NCBI GenBank assembly: GCA_944390735.1
Contig: CALXRL010000010.1
Coordinates: 1-52,262 of the forward strand
Reading direction: 5' to 3'
Source: an uncultured Victivallales bacterium
GTDB taxonomy: Bacteria; Verrucomicrobiota; Lentisphaeria; Victivallales; UBA1829
Length of the DNA stretch: 52,262 nucleotides
The translations under genes were made by a program, and so were the position numbers. Every line of letters begins with the position of its first letter. Position 1 is the first letter of the stretch. Below are positions 16,768 to 24,372 of the stretch, piece after piece. Under the pieces are notes generated by a model. It saw only the letters and a list, made by a program, of their open reading frames with translations. It made no database searches and was not told where the DNA came from.

Positions 16768-16829
16768 GGAACACCTCCTGTGTTTGGATCGTTTGTTTTT
16801 TGAGTTTCATTTACGACAAGTGGGAATAC

Positions 16830-16846
16830 AGCACACACCGTGCCAA
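16830..16846 (-). promoter_or_regulatory. sigma-54-type (-24/-12) promoter of the Hsp20 operon
   Basis: The minus strand reads TTGGCACGGTGTGTGCT. The GG and GC dinucleotides are separated by exactly 10 bases, as sigma-54 requires, and 11 of the 12 fixed positions of TGGCACG-N4-TTGCW match. Transcription would start near 16819, leaving a leader of about 50 bases. No equally good housekeeping promoter is visible here. Confidence 0.65.
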
Positions 16847-16881
16847 CTTCTTCTACCGCCACGAAATCCCTGCGGAAAGGA

Positions 16882-16933
16882 AAACGGGCCGCCTCAAATA
16901 GAGACTTTTTGTCTCTAATAAAGCTGCCCGTTT
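16882..16933 (-). terminator. branched hairpin terminator after the radical SAM gene
   Basis: Outer arms AAACGGGCCGC (16882-16892) and GCTGCCCGTTT (16923-16933) pair over 11 positions with one mismatch and enclose a second perfect hairpin, AGAGAC-TTTTT-GTCTCT (16900-16916). On the minus strand the outer stem ends in CCCGTTTTCCTTT, a usable terminator for the radical SAM gene, whose stop is at 16960. Confidence 0.6.
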
Positions 16934-16959
16934 CTGTGCCACATTGACACACGTTGCTT

Positions 16960-17955
16960 TTATTTTCCGTCCGATCCGCGCGGGACATCGGAGAAAGGCT
17001 TTTTTCCGGCACGGTAATAGAGACCGCGCGGCCCCGGTTCACTGAAAATCAGTCCGGCCTTTTCCATCCGCCGGAGACAGGCCTCCAGGTTCGGCTCGCG
17101 GAATCCGAGCGAAAGCGCAAGGTCCTGTGCCGTGCAGGGTCTGGAGGCCACCGTGTCAATGATCCGCTGATTGTACTCCCCGGTGGAGAGGTGTTCCGGC
17201 TCGCTTTTGCGCGCGGCGCGGCCGCCGATCAGCTCGACTTCCGCGGCGCGGCCGATGATCTCCGCCATCACGCGGAGTTTCTCCGCGGAGGGAATCCCCA
17301 CACTGCGTTCGGTGCCGGGACGATCCAGAGTGTTGAGCTGCACCTTGTCCGGACGGATCATCTCGACCATTCGCAGGAAGCGTCCGGCGGACTCCGGTGA
17401 GTCGTTGATCCCTTCCGCGATAAAGAGTTCCAGCCACATCTGCGCACTGGAAATCTTCCGGAAATCGGCGATGCCGCGCGCGATCTTCTCAATGGAAAGC
17501 CCCGGAGCGGGACGATTGATCTTCTGAAACTCCTCCTCGTTGGAGCCGTCGAGCGAAGGAATGATCAGTTCGACCGGCGCCAGCTCTTTCGCAATCGCGG
17601 GATCCGTCAGGCAGAAGGAGTTGGTCAGCAGACACAGTTTGACCTCGGGATAATGGCTCTCGATGTGCCGGATGATCTCCCCGATATGCGAATGCAGCGT
17701 CGGCTCCCCCGTTCCGGAAAAGGTGATGTAATCAATGCGGGGGTGCTGTTTCAGCGCCTCGTCAATCTGCCGGATGGCGAGATCGGTGGGGAAGTACTCC
17801 TTCCGTTCGGTGGTCAGAGAGGTGGTCTTGCCGCATTCGCAATAGATGCAGTCCATGGAACAGGTCTTGAACGGGATCAGATCCACACCAAGGGAGATTC
17901 CGAGCCGCCGGGAGGGGATCGGACCGAAAATACAGCGATCTTTTGCGAGATTCAT
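16960..17955 (-). CDS. radical SAM protein, COG0731 type
   Basis: 331 residues. A C-x3-C-x2-C iron-sulfur motif (CSMDCIYC, about 33-40) is followed by SAM-binding TFSGTGEPTLH (about 80-90) and the usual half-barrel, then a C-terminal winged-helix-like segment (TAQDLALSLGFREPNLEACLRRMEKAGLI). This matches the COG0731 family, related to the archaeal wyosine-base enzyme Taw1; the bacterial members have no settled function. An ATG lies 4 codons upstream, but GGAG at 6 bases before the ATG at 17953-17955 (MNLAKDRC) favours the shorter start. It lies alone between a terminator hairpin and a divergent promoter. Confidence 0.85.
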   Translation of the reverse strand: MNLAKDRCIFGPIPSRRLGISLGVDLIPFKTCSMDCIYCECGKTTSLTTERKEYFPTDLAIRQIDEALKQHPRIDYITFSGTGEPTLHSHIGEIIRHIESHYPEVKLCLLTNSFCLTDPAIAKELAPVELIIPSLDGSNEEEFQKINRPAPGLSIEKIARGIADFRKISSAQMWLELFIAEGINDSPESAGRFLRMVEMIRPDKVQLNTLDRPGTERSVGIPSAEKLRVMAEIIGRAAEVELIGGRAARKSEPEHLSTGEYNQRIIDTVASRPCTAQDLALSLGFREPNLEACLRRMEKAGLIFSEPGPRGLYYRAGKKPFSDVPRGSDGK

Positions 17956-17967
17956 GTCAAACTCCAT

Positions 17968-17996
17968 TTTAAATTTCCGCGTTTATGGCGTATAAT
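17968..17996 (+). promoter_or_regulatory. promoter of the WecA-like operon
   Basis: TTTAAA (17968-17973), 17 bases, TATAAT (17991-17996). The minus strand of the same block reads TATTAT, which may serve the radical SAM gene, but no -35 for it is evident. Confidence 0.55.
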
Positions 17997-18030
17997 ATAG
18001 CATGTTTCATAAAAAAAAGGAGCGAAAAAC

Positions 18031-19125
18031 GTGGACTGGATCGGTATTTACGGTATAATTTTCATAACAGCGCTGTTTTTTTCCCTGCTTTACACTCCGA
18101 TCTGCAAGGCCGTTGCGAAAAAATACAATTTCCTGGATGTTCCCAAATGCGAACAGCATAAACTGCACAAGACCGCGACGCCGCTGCTCGGGGGGCTCGC
18201 CATGTTCGCCTCCTGGCTCACCACGATTCTGGGTGCCATTCTGGTGCGTGCGCTTTTCCCGGATATTGCGGACAGCCGGCTGATGGCTCAGGCGGACGGG
18301 GTTCTTCTGGTCTCCCGCGAAACCGTTGTCCTTCTGCTCTGCGCCGGTCTGGCCACGCTGCTGGGAATCTGCGACGACAAATCCTCCATGAAAGCCTGGA
18401 AAAAGCTCATCGGTCAGATTTTCATCGCCATGATCGCGGCCACCTGGGGCGGACTGGGAATCACGCTGTTCATCGGAATTCCTGTCGTCACATGGTGCGT
18501 GACCGTGTTCTGGATCGTGCTGATTTTCAATGCCATCAATTTTTTTGACAACATGGACGGTCTTGCGGTCGGCACCTGCTGCATCGCCTTTCTGTTTTTC
18601 ACCGTGGCGGCCGCCACCAATCAGCAGTATTTTGTTGCGAGTCTAGCCGCGGTCAGCGCCGGAGCGGCAATGGGATTCTGGTGGTACAACCGGGCGCCGG
18701 CGCAAATCTTCATGGGCGATTCGGGAAGTCATTTTCTGGGATTTCTGGTTGCCGCGGTCAGCGCGAAGGTCACGTATTACACGCCGGGAGTCTCCACGAC
18801 GCGCTTCACCATGCTGATACCCCTCTTCATTCTGGCGATTCCGCTGCTGGATACGCTGACCGTGGTTCTGATCCGTCTGCACAACCGCAAACCGATCTAT
18901 GTGGGGGATCACAATCATATCTCCCACCGGTTTCTGCATATGGGACTGACCCGTCCGCAGGCGGTTTCGATGGTTCATCTGCTCTGTCTGATCGCGGGTC
19001 TCGGCGCCCTCCCCCTGCTCTGGGGCGATATGAAAACGACCATTCTTCTCATCATTCAGGGGCTTGTCATGTTCACTCTGATCACATTCCTGCAGTTCGC
19101 ATTGTATAAAGGGGAGAGCAAATGA
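18031..19125 (+). CDS. undecaprenyl-phosphate sugar-1-phosphate transferase (WecA/TagO/MraY superfamily)
   Basis: 364 residues with about ten or eleven membrane segments. Superfamily motifs are in order: DDK at 115-117, N-A-I-N-F-F-D-N-M-D-G-L at 167-178, GDSG at 229-232, and the cytosolic loop HNHISHR at 294-300, which marks the WecA/TagO branch that moves GlcNAc-1-phosphate (or a related sugar) from UDP onto undecaprenyl phosphate. It is not MraY, because the loop motif differs. It would start O-antigen, teichoic-acid-like or other surface glycan synthesis. The start is GTG at 18031, with AAAGGAGCG 6 bases before it. The last four bases overlap the next gene (ATGA). Confidence 0.9.
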   Translation: MDWIGIYGIIFITALFFSLLYTPICKAVAKKYNFLDVPKCEQHKLHKTATPLLGGLAMFASWLTTILGAILVRALFPDIADSRLMAQADGVLLVSRETVVLLLCAGLATLLGICDDKSSMKAWKKLIGQIFIAMIAATWGGLGITLFIGIPVVTWCVTVFWIVLIFNAINFFDNMDGLAVGTCCIAFLFFTVAAATNQQYFVASLAAVSAGAAMGFWWYNRAPAQIFMGDSGSHFLGFLVAAVSAKVTYYTPGVSTTRFTMLIPLFILAIPLLDTLTVVLIRLHNRKPIYVGDHNHISHRFLHMGLTRPQAVSMVHLLCLIAGLGALPLLWGDMKTTILLIIQGLVMFTLITFLQFALYKGESK

Positions 19126-21278
19126 AAAACACCATGCGCTTCCAGAAGATCGGCGGAAGCCGTCAGCTGGTTCTGGACCGGGCGGAGGATCTGGAACAGA
19201 TTCCGCTTCTGGATGAGGCCCTCTGGGCCGTCACCGCCATTCCGACCGAAGCGATCATCCTGGACCGGGAGTTCCTCTCGTTTCTGGATGCCGACGGAAA
19301 CGGAAGAATCCGGCCGGAAGAGCTGAAAAATGCAATCCGCTGGCTCATCGGCGTCCTGAGCGATTATTCCGGAATCGACAGCAGATCCGACGCGCTCCGA
19401 CTCTCCGCGCTGAATGCGGACCATCCCGATTCCCAGGTTCTGCGCGCCTCCGCTCTTCTCGTTCTGGAAAATCTCGGAGCGGAAGACCGCACGCAGATTA
19501 CGCTGGCCCAGGTCCGCGATAAAAAAAGCATCATCGCCGCGGGCAACAACAACGGCGACGGAATCATCACACCGGCCAATACCGAGGATCCCGCCGTCGC
19601 CCGCTGCGTCGAAGACATCATCACCTGCTGCGGCTCCAAACAGGATCTCAGCGGGGAACCGGGCATTGACGAAACCATCCTGAACACCTTTCTCAAAGAG
19701 GGAACCGCCCATCTCGAATGGCTGAAAACCGGACTGGAGGACGACAGAAACTCCCCTTACGGCGGAAAAGCCGCCGATTTCTATGCGCTCTACGCCACCA
19801 TCCGCGAAAAAATCAATGAATTTTTTCTCTTCTGCGGCGGTCTGATCGACGAAACGGACTCCGCGCGCTTCGGCACCATGCAGAAAATCGATCCGCTGAG
19901 CGTGGACGAGATGGAGAATTTCATCCGCAAGGCGCCGGTCGCCATGCCGACGGCAGCGAATCTCCTCTCCGTCAAGAAATGGATGAATCCGCTCTGGAAA
20001 CCCAAAGTGCAGGAGTTCCTTGCCATGGCGAAATCGCTGAAGGCGGTCGAATCGGAGGAGATCCTGACGGAAAAGGAGTGGCGGGCGGTCGAACAGAGTT
20101 TTGTGGTCCGCAGCGGATGGGATGCCAGAAAATCCAACGACAAGTTCGATTCTCTCGATCTGGAAACACTGGAACGTTATCTTTCCGAATCCAGCATTGC
20201 GCATCTGCGGGAGATGATCGCCACCGATCTTTCGGTCGCCAGGGAGATTGCGGCGTGCGATCTTCTGCGGAAACTGATACTCTATCAGCAGAATATGCTG
20301 GTGTTTGTCAACAATTTCATCTGTCTCGGGGATCTTTTCAATCCGCAGAAACTCTCCATCATTCAGCCGGGCAAACTGATTATCGACGGTCGTCATTTCA
20401 CGCTTCTGACCTGTGTGACGAATCTTGCGGAGCACAAGCGCATCATTGCGCGCAGCAACATCTGCGTCATGTATCTGGAACTCAACACGGGCAAGGCGCC
20501 GGATGCGAAGAAAATGACGCTGGCGGCGGCGATCACCTCCGGCACCATGCGGAACATTTTCATCGGAAAAAGCGGCGTTTTCATGACGGAAAACGGAATG
20601 GAATGGGATGCGAAGGTCATTGACGTGATCCAGCAGCCGGTCTCCTTTTCCGAAGCGCTGCAGATGCCGTTCTGGAAGCTGGGGGAATTCATCGGGAAAC
20701 AGGCGGACCGCTTCTTCTCCACGAAATCGAAAAATGTGGAGACGGACATCACCAAACAGGTGACGAATGCGGCGAATCAGAAGCTTCCCGCGCAGCCGGC
20801 CGCTCCGCCGCCGCAGCCGGCCCCCGCGCAGACGCCGGCGGTCAGCGGGTCCATGATGCTGATGGGAGGGGGAGTTGGACTGGCGGCTCTGGGATCCTCC
20901 TTCGCCTTCATTGCCAACACGCTGAAAAACGTCTCCTTCTGGAACGTGGTGGGGCTTCTGGCGGGAATCGCGCTGATCATCAGTGCACCGGTTCTTCTGA
21001 TTTCGCTCTTCAAACTCTGGACCCGCTGCATTTCCGATTTCTTCGCGGCGGGAGGATGGGCGGTCAATCCGAAGATGCGTCTTTCGCGGAAGATGGGGCT
21101 TCTTTTCACCTACAGACCGCCCTTCCCCAAAGGAATCATGCTGAGGAAGGATCTGGTCAAGATTTTTGCGGCGAAGTTTGTTCCGTCGCACAACGGACTC
21201 CGAAACACGCTGCTGACGATCCTGTTCCTGCAGCTGGGAGCGCTGATCGGATATCTGCTTTATCTCAAATTCCGATAA
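19122..21278 (+). CDS. EF-hand membrane protein, family not recognised
   Basis: 718 residues. A canonical EF-hand calcium loop DADGNGRIRPEE lies at 56-67, and a second calcium-loop-like stretch NNNGDGIITPAN at about 142-153. A long soluble, mostly helical body (about 160-540) has no family I know. It is followed by a Pro/Ala/Gln-rich linker (near 560-585), two strongly hydrophobic segments (about 590-640), a basic loop, and a final membrane segment (LLTILFLQLGALIGYLLYL). There is no signal peptide, so the EF-hands are probably cytosolic unless exported another way. It is translationally coupled (ATGA) to the WecA-like transferase, suggesting a role in surface glycan assembly or its calcium control; that is inference. 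Confidence 0.75.
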   Translation: MKNTMRFQKIGGSRQLVLDRAEDLEQIPLLDEALWAVTAIPTEAIILDREFLSFLDADGNGRIRPEELKNAIRWLIGVLSDYSGIDSRSDALRLSALNADHPDSQVLRASALLVLENLGAEDRTQITLAQVRDKKSIIAAGNNNGDGIITPANTEDPAVARCVEDIITCCGSKQDLSGEPGIDETILNTFLKEGTAHLEWLKTGLEDDRNSPYGGKAADFYALYATIREKINEFFLFCGGLIDETDSARFGTMQKIDPLSVDEMENFIRKAPVAMPTAANLLSVKKWMNPLWKPKVQEFLAMAKSLKAVESEEILTEKEWRAVEQSFVVRSGWDARKSNDKFDSLDLETLERYLSESSIAHLREMIATDLSVAREIAACDLLRKLILYQQNMLVFVNNFICLGDLFNPQKLSIIQPGKLIIDGRHFTLLTCVTNLAEHKRIIARSNICVMYLELNTGKAPDAKKMTLAAAITSGTMRNIFIGKSGVFMTENGMEWDAKVIDVIQQPVSFSEALQMPFWKLGEFIGKQADRFFSTKSKNVETDITKQVTNAANQKLPAQPAAPPPQPAPAQTPAVSGSMMLMGGGVGLAALGSSFAFIANTLKNVSFWNVVGLLAGIALIISAPVLLISLFKLWTRCISDFFAAGGWAVNPKMRLSRKMGLLFTYRPPFPKGIMLRKDLVKIFAAKFVPSHNGLRNTLLTILFLQLGALIGYLLYLKFR

Positions 21279-21296
21279 TTCAGGAGAGGTGCTTGT

Positions 21297-22280
21297 ATGA
21301 AATTGTGCATGATTGGTAGTCGCGGACACTGCGCGTATGTGTTCGAGAGCATTACGGAGGTGCCGGATGTGACGGTCACGGCGGTTTCACCGGGATGCGA
21401 AGACGATCCGTCGCGTCTTCTCGCCATGTCGGAACGGGCGGGCTTCCACCCGGAACTTCACGGGGACTGGCGGACAATGCTGGACAAGGCGGCGCCCGAT
21501 GTCGTCTGCATCGACGGTCCCTTCGACAAACACGCGGAAATGTGCATCGAAGCTCTGCGGAGGAACATCCATGTCTTCTGCGAAAAGCCGATCGCGCTGA
21601 CGCTGGAGGACCTCGACCGGATTCAGCAAGCGCATGCCGGAAGCTCCGCACGCATCGTCTCCATGGTGGGACTCCGGTACGATCCGGCCTTCTATCAGGC
21701 GGCCCGAATGGTGCATGAGGGGGCTGTCGGGAAAGTGAAACTGATCCGGGCGCAGAAATCCTACAAGCTGGGAACGCGTCCGGACTTCTACCGGAAGCGT
21801 GAGACGTACGGAGGAACCATTCCGTGGGTCGGCAGCCATGCGCTCGACTGGATCCTCTATTTCACGCAGGACACCTTCCGCAGCGTGACCGCGGTGCAGA
21901 CCGCGGAGGACAATCAGGGCAACGGCGATCTGGAAATTGCCGCGCTCTGCCAGTTTGTCACGAGAAGCGGCATTCTGGCCTCGGCGAGCATCGACTATCT
22001 GCGTCCGGTCTCGGCGTCCACGCACGGGGACGACCGCGTCCGGGTGGCCGGAACCGATGGAGTCCTCGAAGTCGCCAATGGAAAAATCACCCTCATTGAC
22101 GCCGGCGGGGAACGGAGTTTCACCCCGGAAACACCCGACCGGAAGCTGTTTTCGGATTTCATTCTCGAACTCGAGGGCGGACGTCCCGCCATCGTCAGCG
22201 ATGCGGAAACTTTTGAACTGACCCGGGCCTGCCTGCTCGCTCGAGAAGCGGCCGACACCGGGAAACAAGTACTATTTTGA
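21297..22280 (+). CDS. Gfo/Idh/MocA family NAD(P)-dependent oxidoreductase
   Basis: 327 residues. An N-terminal Rossmann fold is degenerate at its glycine loop (CMIGSRGHCAYVF). The CEKPIALT motif at about 101-108 carries the catalytic-type Lys of the family. A C-terminal alpha/beta domain follows (GGTIPWVGSHALDWI, with the His-Asp pair expected of inositol or sugar dehydrogenases). The substrate is probably a cyclic polyol or sugar but cannot be named. The ATG at 21297 follows AGGAGAGG. It lies 18 bases after the EF-hand gene and 11 bases before a second family member, so it reads as the third gene of one operon. Confidence 0.9.
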   Translation: MKLCMIGSRGHCAYVFESITEVPDVTVTAVSPGCEDDPSRLLAMSERAGFHPELHGDWRTMLDKAAPDVVCIDGPFDKHAEMCIEALRRNIHVFCEKPIALTLEDLDRIQQAHAGSSARIVSMVGLRYDPAFYQAARMVHEGAVGKVKLIRAQKSYKLGTRPDFYRKRETYGGTIPWVGSHALDWILYFTQDTFRSVTAVQTAEDNQGNGDLEIAALCQFVTRSGILASASIDYLRPVSASTHGDDRVRVAGTDGVLEVANGKITLIDAGGERSFTPETPDRKLFSDFILELEGGRPAIVSDAETFELTRACLLAREAADTGKQVLF

Positions 22281-22291
22281 AGGAGAACGGC

Positions 22292-23446
22292 ATGAAAGCC
22301 AAAGTTGCATTGATCGGAGTCTCCGGTTACGGACAGGTGCATTTCGAACAGCTCAGAAAACTGGCGGATCAGGGAATCCTTGATCTATCCGCCGTTGTCG
22401 TCATCAATCCCGATCAGGTTCAGAAACAGCTGGAGATCCTGGCTCGCTACGGCTCCAGAATCTACGCTTCCACTGAAGAGATGTACCGGGATCTTTCGGG
22501 AAAACTGGATCTGGTCTGCATTCCGACCGGCATCGCGTTTCATGAACCGATGACCGTCGAAGCGCTTCGGAACGGCGCCAGCGTGCTGGTGGAAAAGCCC
22601 GCCGCGGGATCCGTGGCCGACATTGAAAAAATGCAGGAGGCGGAACGCAAGTCCGGCGGTCACTTCGTCGCGGTCGGATTCCAGCACATCTATGCGCGGG
22701 AACTGCAGTTCATCAAGCGTTATCTGCTCACGGGCCGTCTGGGACGCATCCGGGCCATCACAGTGAAAGGGCTCTGGCCCAGAAACGACTCCTACTATCA
22801 CCGGAACAACTGGGCCGGCCGGATCCGCTCCGATTCCGGGGCATGGATTCTCGACTCCCCGATCAACAACGCGTTCGCGCATTATCTGAATCTTGAACTT
22901 TTTCTGGCGGGAAAAACCTTCAAAACCTCCGCGCATCCGGCCGGAATCGAAGCGGAGCTCTATCGGGCCCGCAGAGAAATTGAGACGTTTGACACCTGCG
23001 CCGTCCGGATTGCCGCGGAAGAGGGTGCCTCGCTCCTCGCGCTCTTCACCCACACCACGGAAAAAAATGACAATCCCCAGCTCCGGATCGACTGCGAAAA
23101 CGGCAGTATCTACTGGAAGGTCGATGAAAGCTGGAACATCCGTTCCCGTTCCGGGAAACTTCTCTATGCGGGGGTGGCGGAAAAACCGCACGACGACATG
23201 TTTTCCGACATCATTGCCCGTCTTCACGATCCTGAGGTTTTCACCTGCACGCTCGACATCGCCAAGGCGCATTCACTCTGCATCGAGAGACTGTACCGGG
23301 ACTTCACGCCGAAACAGCTGACCGCCGCCTCCGTCACACGTCAGGAACCCGACGGACAGTATCTGCTCCGGGGTGTCGAAGCCGTCTTTGAAAAATGCTA
23401 TCAGGAAAACCTCCTGCCTTCGGAAGCCGGAGCGGACTGGAACTGA
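22292..23446 (+). CDS. Gfo/Idh/MocA family oxidoreductase (second copy)
   Basis: 384 residues from MKAKVALIGVSGYGQVH. The Rossmann loop G-V-S-G-Y-G lies at 9-14 and the LVEKPAAGS motif near 97-105. The C-terminal domain has DSPINNAFAHYLNL where the first copy has GSHALDW. It is clearly a paralogue with a different substrate pocket. A TTG start at 22277 is possible, but AAGGAGAA precedes the ATG at 22292 with ideal spacing. It is followed at once by a strong bidirectional terminator. Confidence 0.9.
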   Translation: MKAKVALIGVSGYGQVHFEQLRKLADQGILDLSAVVVINPDQVQKQLEILARYGSRIYASTEEMYRDLSGKLDLVCIPTGIAFHEPMTVEALRNGASVLVEKPAAGSVADIEKMQEAERKSGGHFVAVGFQHIYARELQFIKRYLLTGRLGRIRAITVKGLWPRNDSYYHRNNWAGRIRSDSGAWILDSPINNAFAHYLNLELFLAGKTFKTSAHPAGIEAELYRARREIETFDTCAVRIAAEEGASLLALFTHTTEKNDNPQLRIDCENGSIYWKVDESWNIRSRSGKLLYAGVAEKPHDDMFSDIIARLHDPEVFTCTLDIAKAHSLCIERLYRDFTPKQLTAASVTRQEPDGQYLLRGVEAVFEKCYQENLLPSEAGADWN

Positions 23447-23471
23447 ACAACCGTCGTTCCCCTGTCGACAT

Positions 23472-23512
23472 AAAAAAAATGCGCAACCGGATCAGGGTTG
23501 CGCATTTTTTTT
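23472..23512. terminator. bidirectional intrinsic terminator
   Basis: A perfect inverted repeat of about 16 bp with core TGCGCAACC/GGTTGCGCA and an 8-base loop, flanked by eight A on one side and eight T on the other. It serves the Gfo/Idh/MocA gene (+) and the esterase gene (-), whose stop is 22 bases beyond. Confidence 0.95.
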
Positions 23513-23533
23513 GGAGTTGTTCTCCGGTCAAAC

Positions 23534-24340
23534 TCAGAAGAAGAACAGGAACGGACTCTTTTTCCGCTGTTCGAAAAGCCACTCCCAGGTACGGGAATCG
23601 TTATAGGCGGGAGTCCAGGAGTTGTGACCGCATTTATAGATTTCATGATACTGAACCTTCCGGCTTCCAGCCTCCTTGAGAGCCTTGACCATGTTCCGGG
23701 AGCGGATGGTCGGAACCGTGGTGTCGCTGTCGCCGTGAAACACATTCAGCGGAAGATGCTTCAAGCGTTCCGCACAGGCGAGATCCGCGCCGCCGCAGAC
23801 CGGAATCGCCGCGGCAAAACGCCGGGGCTGCCGGGAAACGAGATCCCATGTTCCATATCCGCCCATGGAAATTCCGGTTACATAAAGCCGGTTTTCATCG
23901 ACCGGGAACTCTTTGAGTTTGGCATCCAGCAGTTCCATTGCAAGCGCCATCGGCTCGGAGGGCTTTTCAGGAATGGTGTGCTCTTTTGCACTCCAGGGCG
24001 TATCCACCCACGGCTTTCCAGCCGGACACTGAGGAACCAGAACCAGAGCCTTGATTTTGTGCTTGCGGATGTAATCCAGCATCTGCGGAACGCCATGTCT
24101 GAGCTGAGCGCGGTTATCCGTTCCCCGTTCGCCCGCGCCGTGCAGAAAAAGAACCAGCGCATACGAACCGGGCAGCTCCTTTCCCTCCACCGACTGACAA
24201 TACGGCAGTGAACCGCCTTTTCCGTTCTCAAAGACGAGCTGCTGCATCTTCAACTGCTGCGCGGGATTTTCCGCCTCCGCGGCAAGACAGGTTCCAGCGG
24301 CGGCGGCAAACAGAATTGCGGCAAAAAACGATTTCCTCAT
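23534..24340 (-). CDS. exported alpha/beta-hydrolase (prolyl oligopeptidase/esterase type)
   Basis: 268 residues. A signal peptide (MRKSFFAAILFAAAAGTCLA) precedes an alpha/beta-hydrolase fold with oxyanion segment FLHGAGERG (65-73), nucleophile elbow GISMGGYG with S158, Asp at HGDSDTTVP (about 206) and His at CGHNSW (239). Sequences like this are often called phospholipase/carboxylesterase or feruloyl-esterase-like and are frequent among secreted polysaccharide-deacylating enzymes. The true ester is unknown. The ATG follows AGGAG. It is 32 bases after the UDP-glucose dehydrogenase gene and probably cotranscribed with it. Confidence 0.87.
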   Translation of the reverse strand: MRKSFFAAILFAAAAGTCLAAEAENPAQQLKMQQLVFENGKGGSLPYCQSVEGKELPGSYALVLFLHGAGERGTDNRAQLRHGVPQMLDYIRKHKIKALVLVPQCPAGKPWVDTPWSAKEHTIPEKPSEPMALAMELLDAKLKEFPVDENRLYVTGISMGGYGTWDLVSRQPRRFAAAIPVCGGADLACAERLKHLPLNVFHGDSDTTVPTIRSRNMVKALKEAGSRKVQYHEIYKCGHNSWTPAYNDSRTWEWLFEQRKKSPFLFFF

Positions 24341-24372
24341 GCGTGAAACTCCTCTCCGGTGTTGTATGTGAG

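Noticed and set aside
16768..16829. CIRCE element or RNA thermometer in the Hsp20 leader
   Set aside because: No TTAGCACTC-N9-GAGTGCTAA-like repeat and no obvious hairpin that hides the AGGAGGT site.
19056..21329. 757-codon minus-strand frame opposite the EF-hand gene
   Set aside because: The plus-strand gene has an ATGA overlap with its neighbour, an EF-hand loop and membrane segments. The antisense product is only charged low-complexity sequence.
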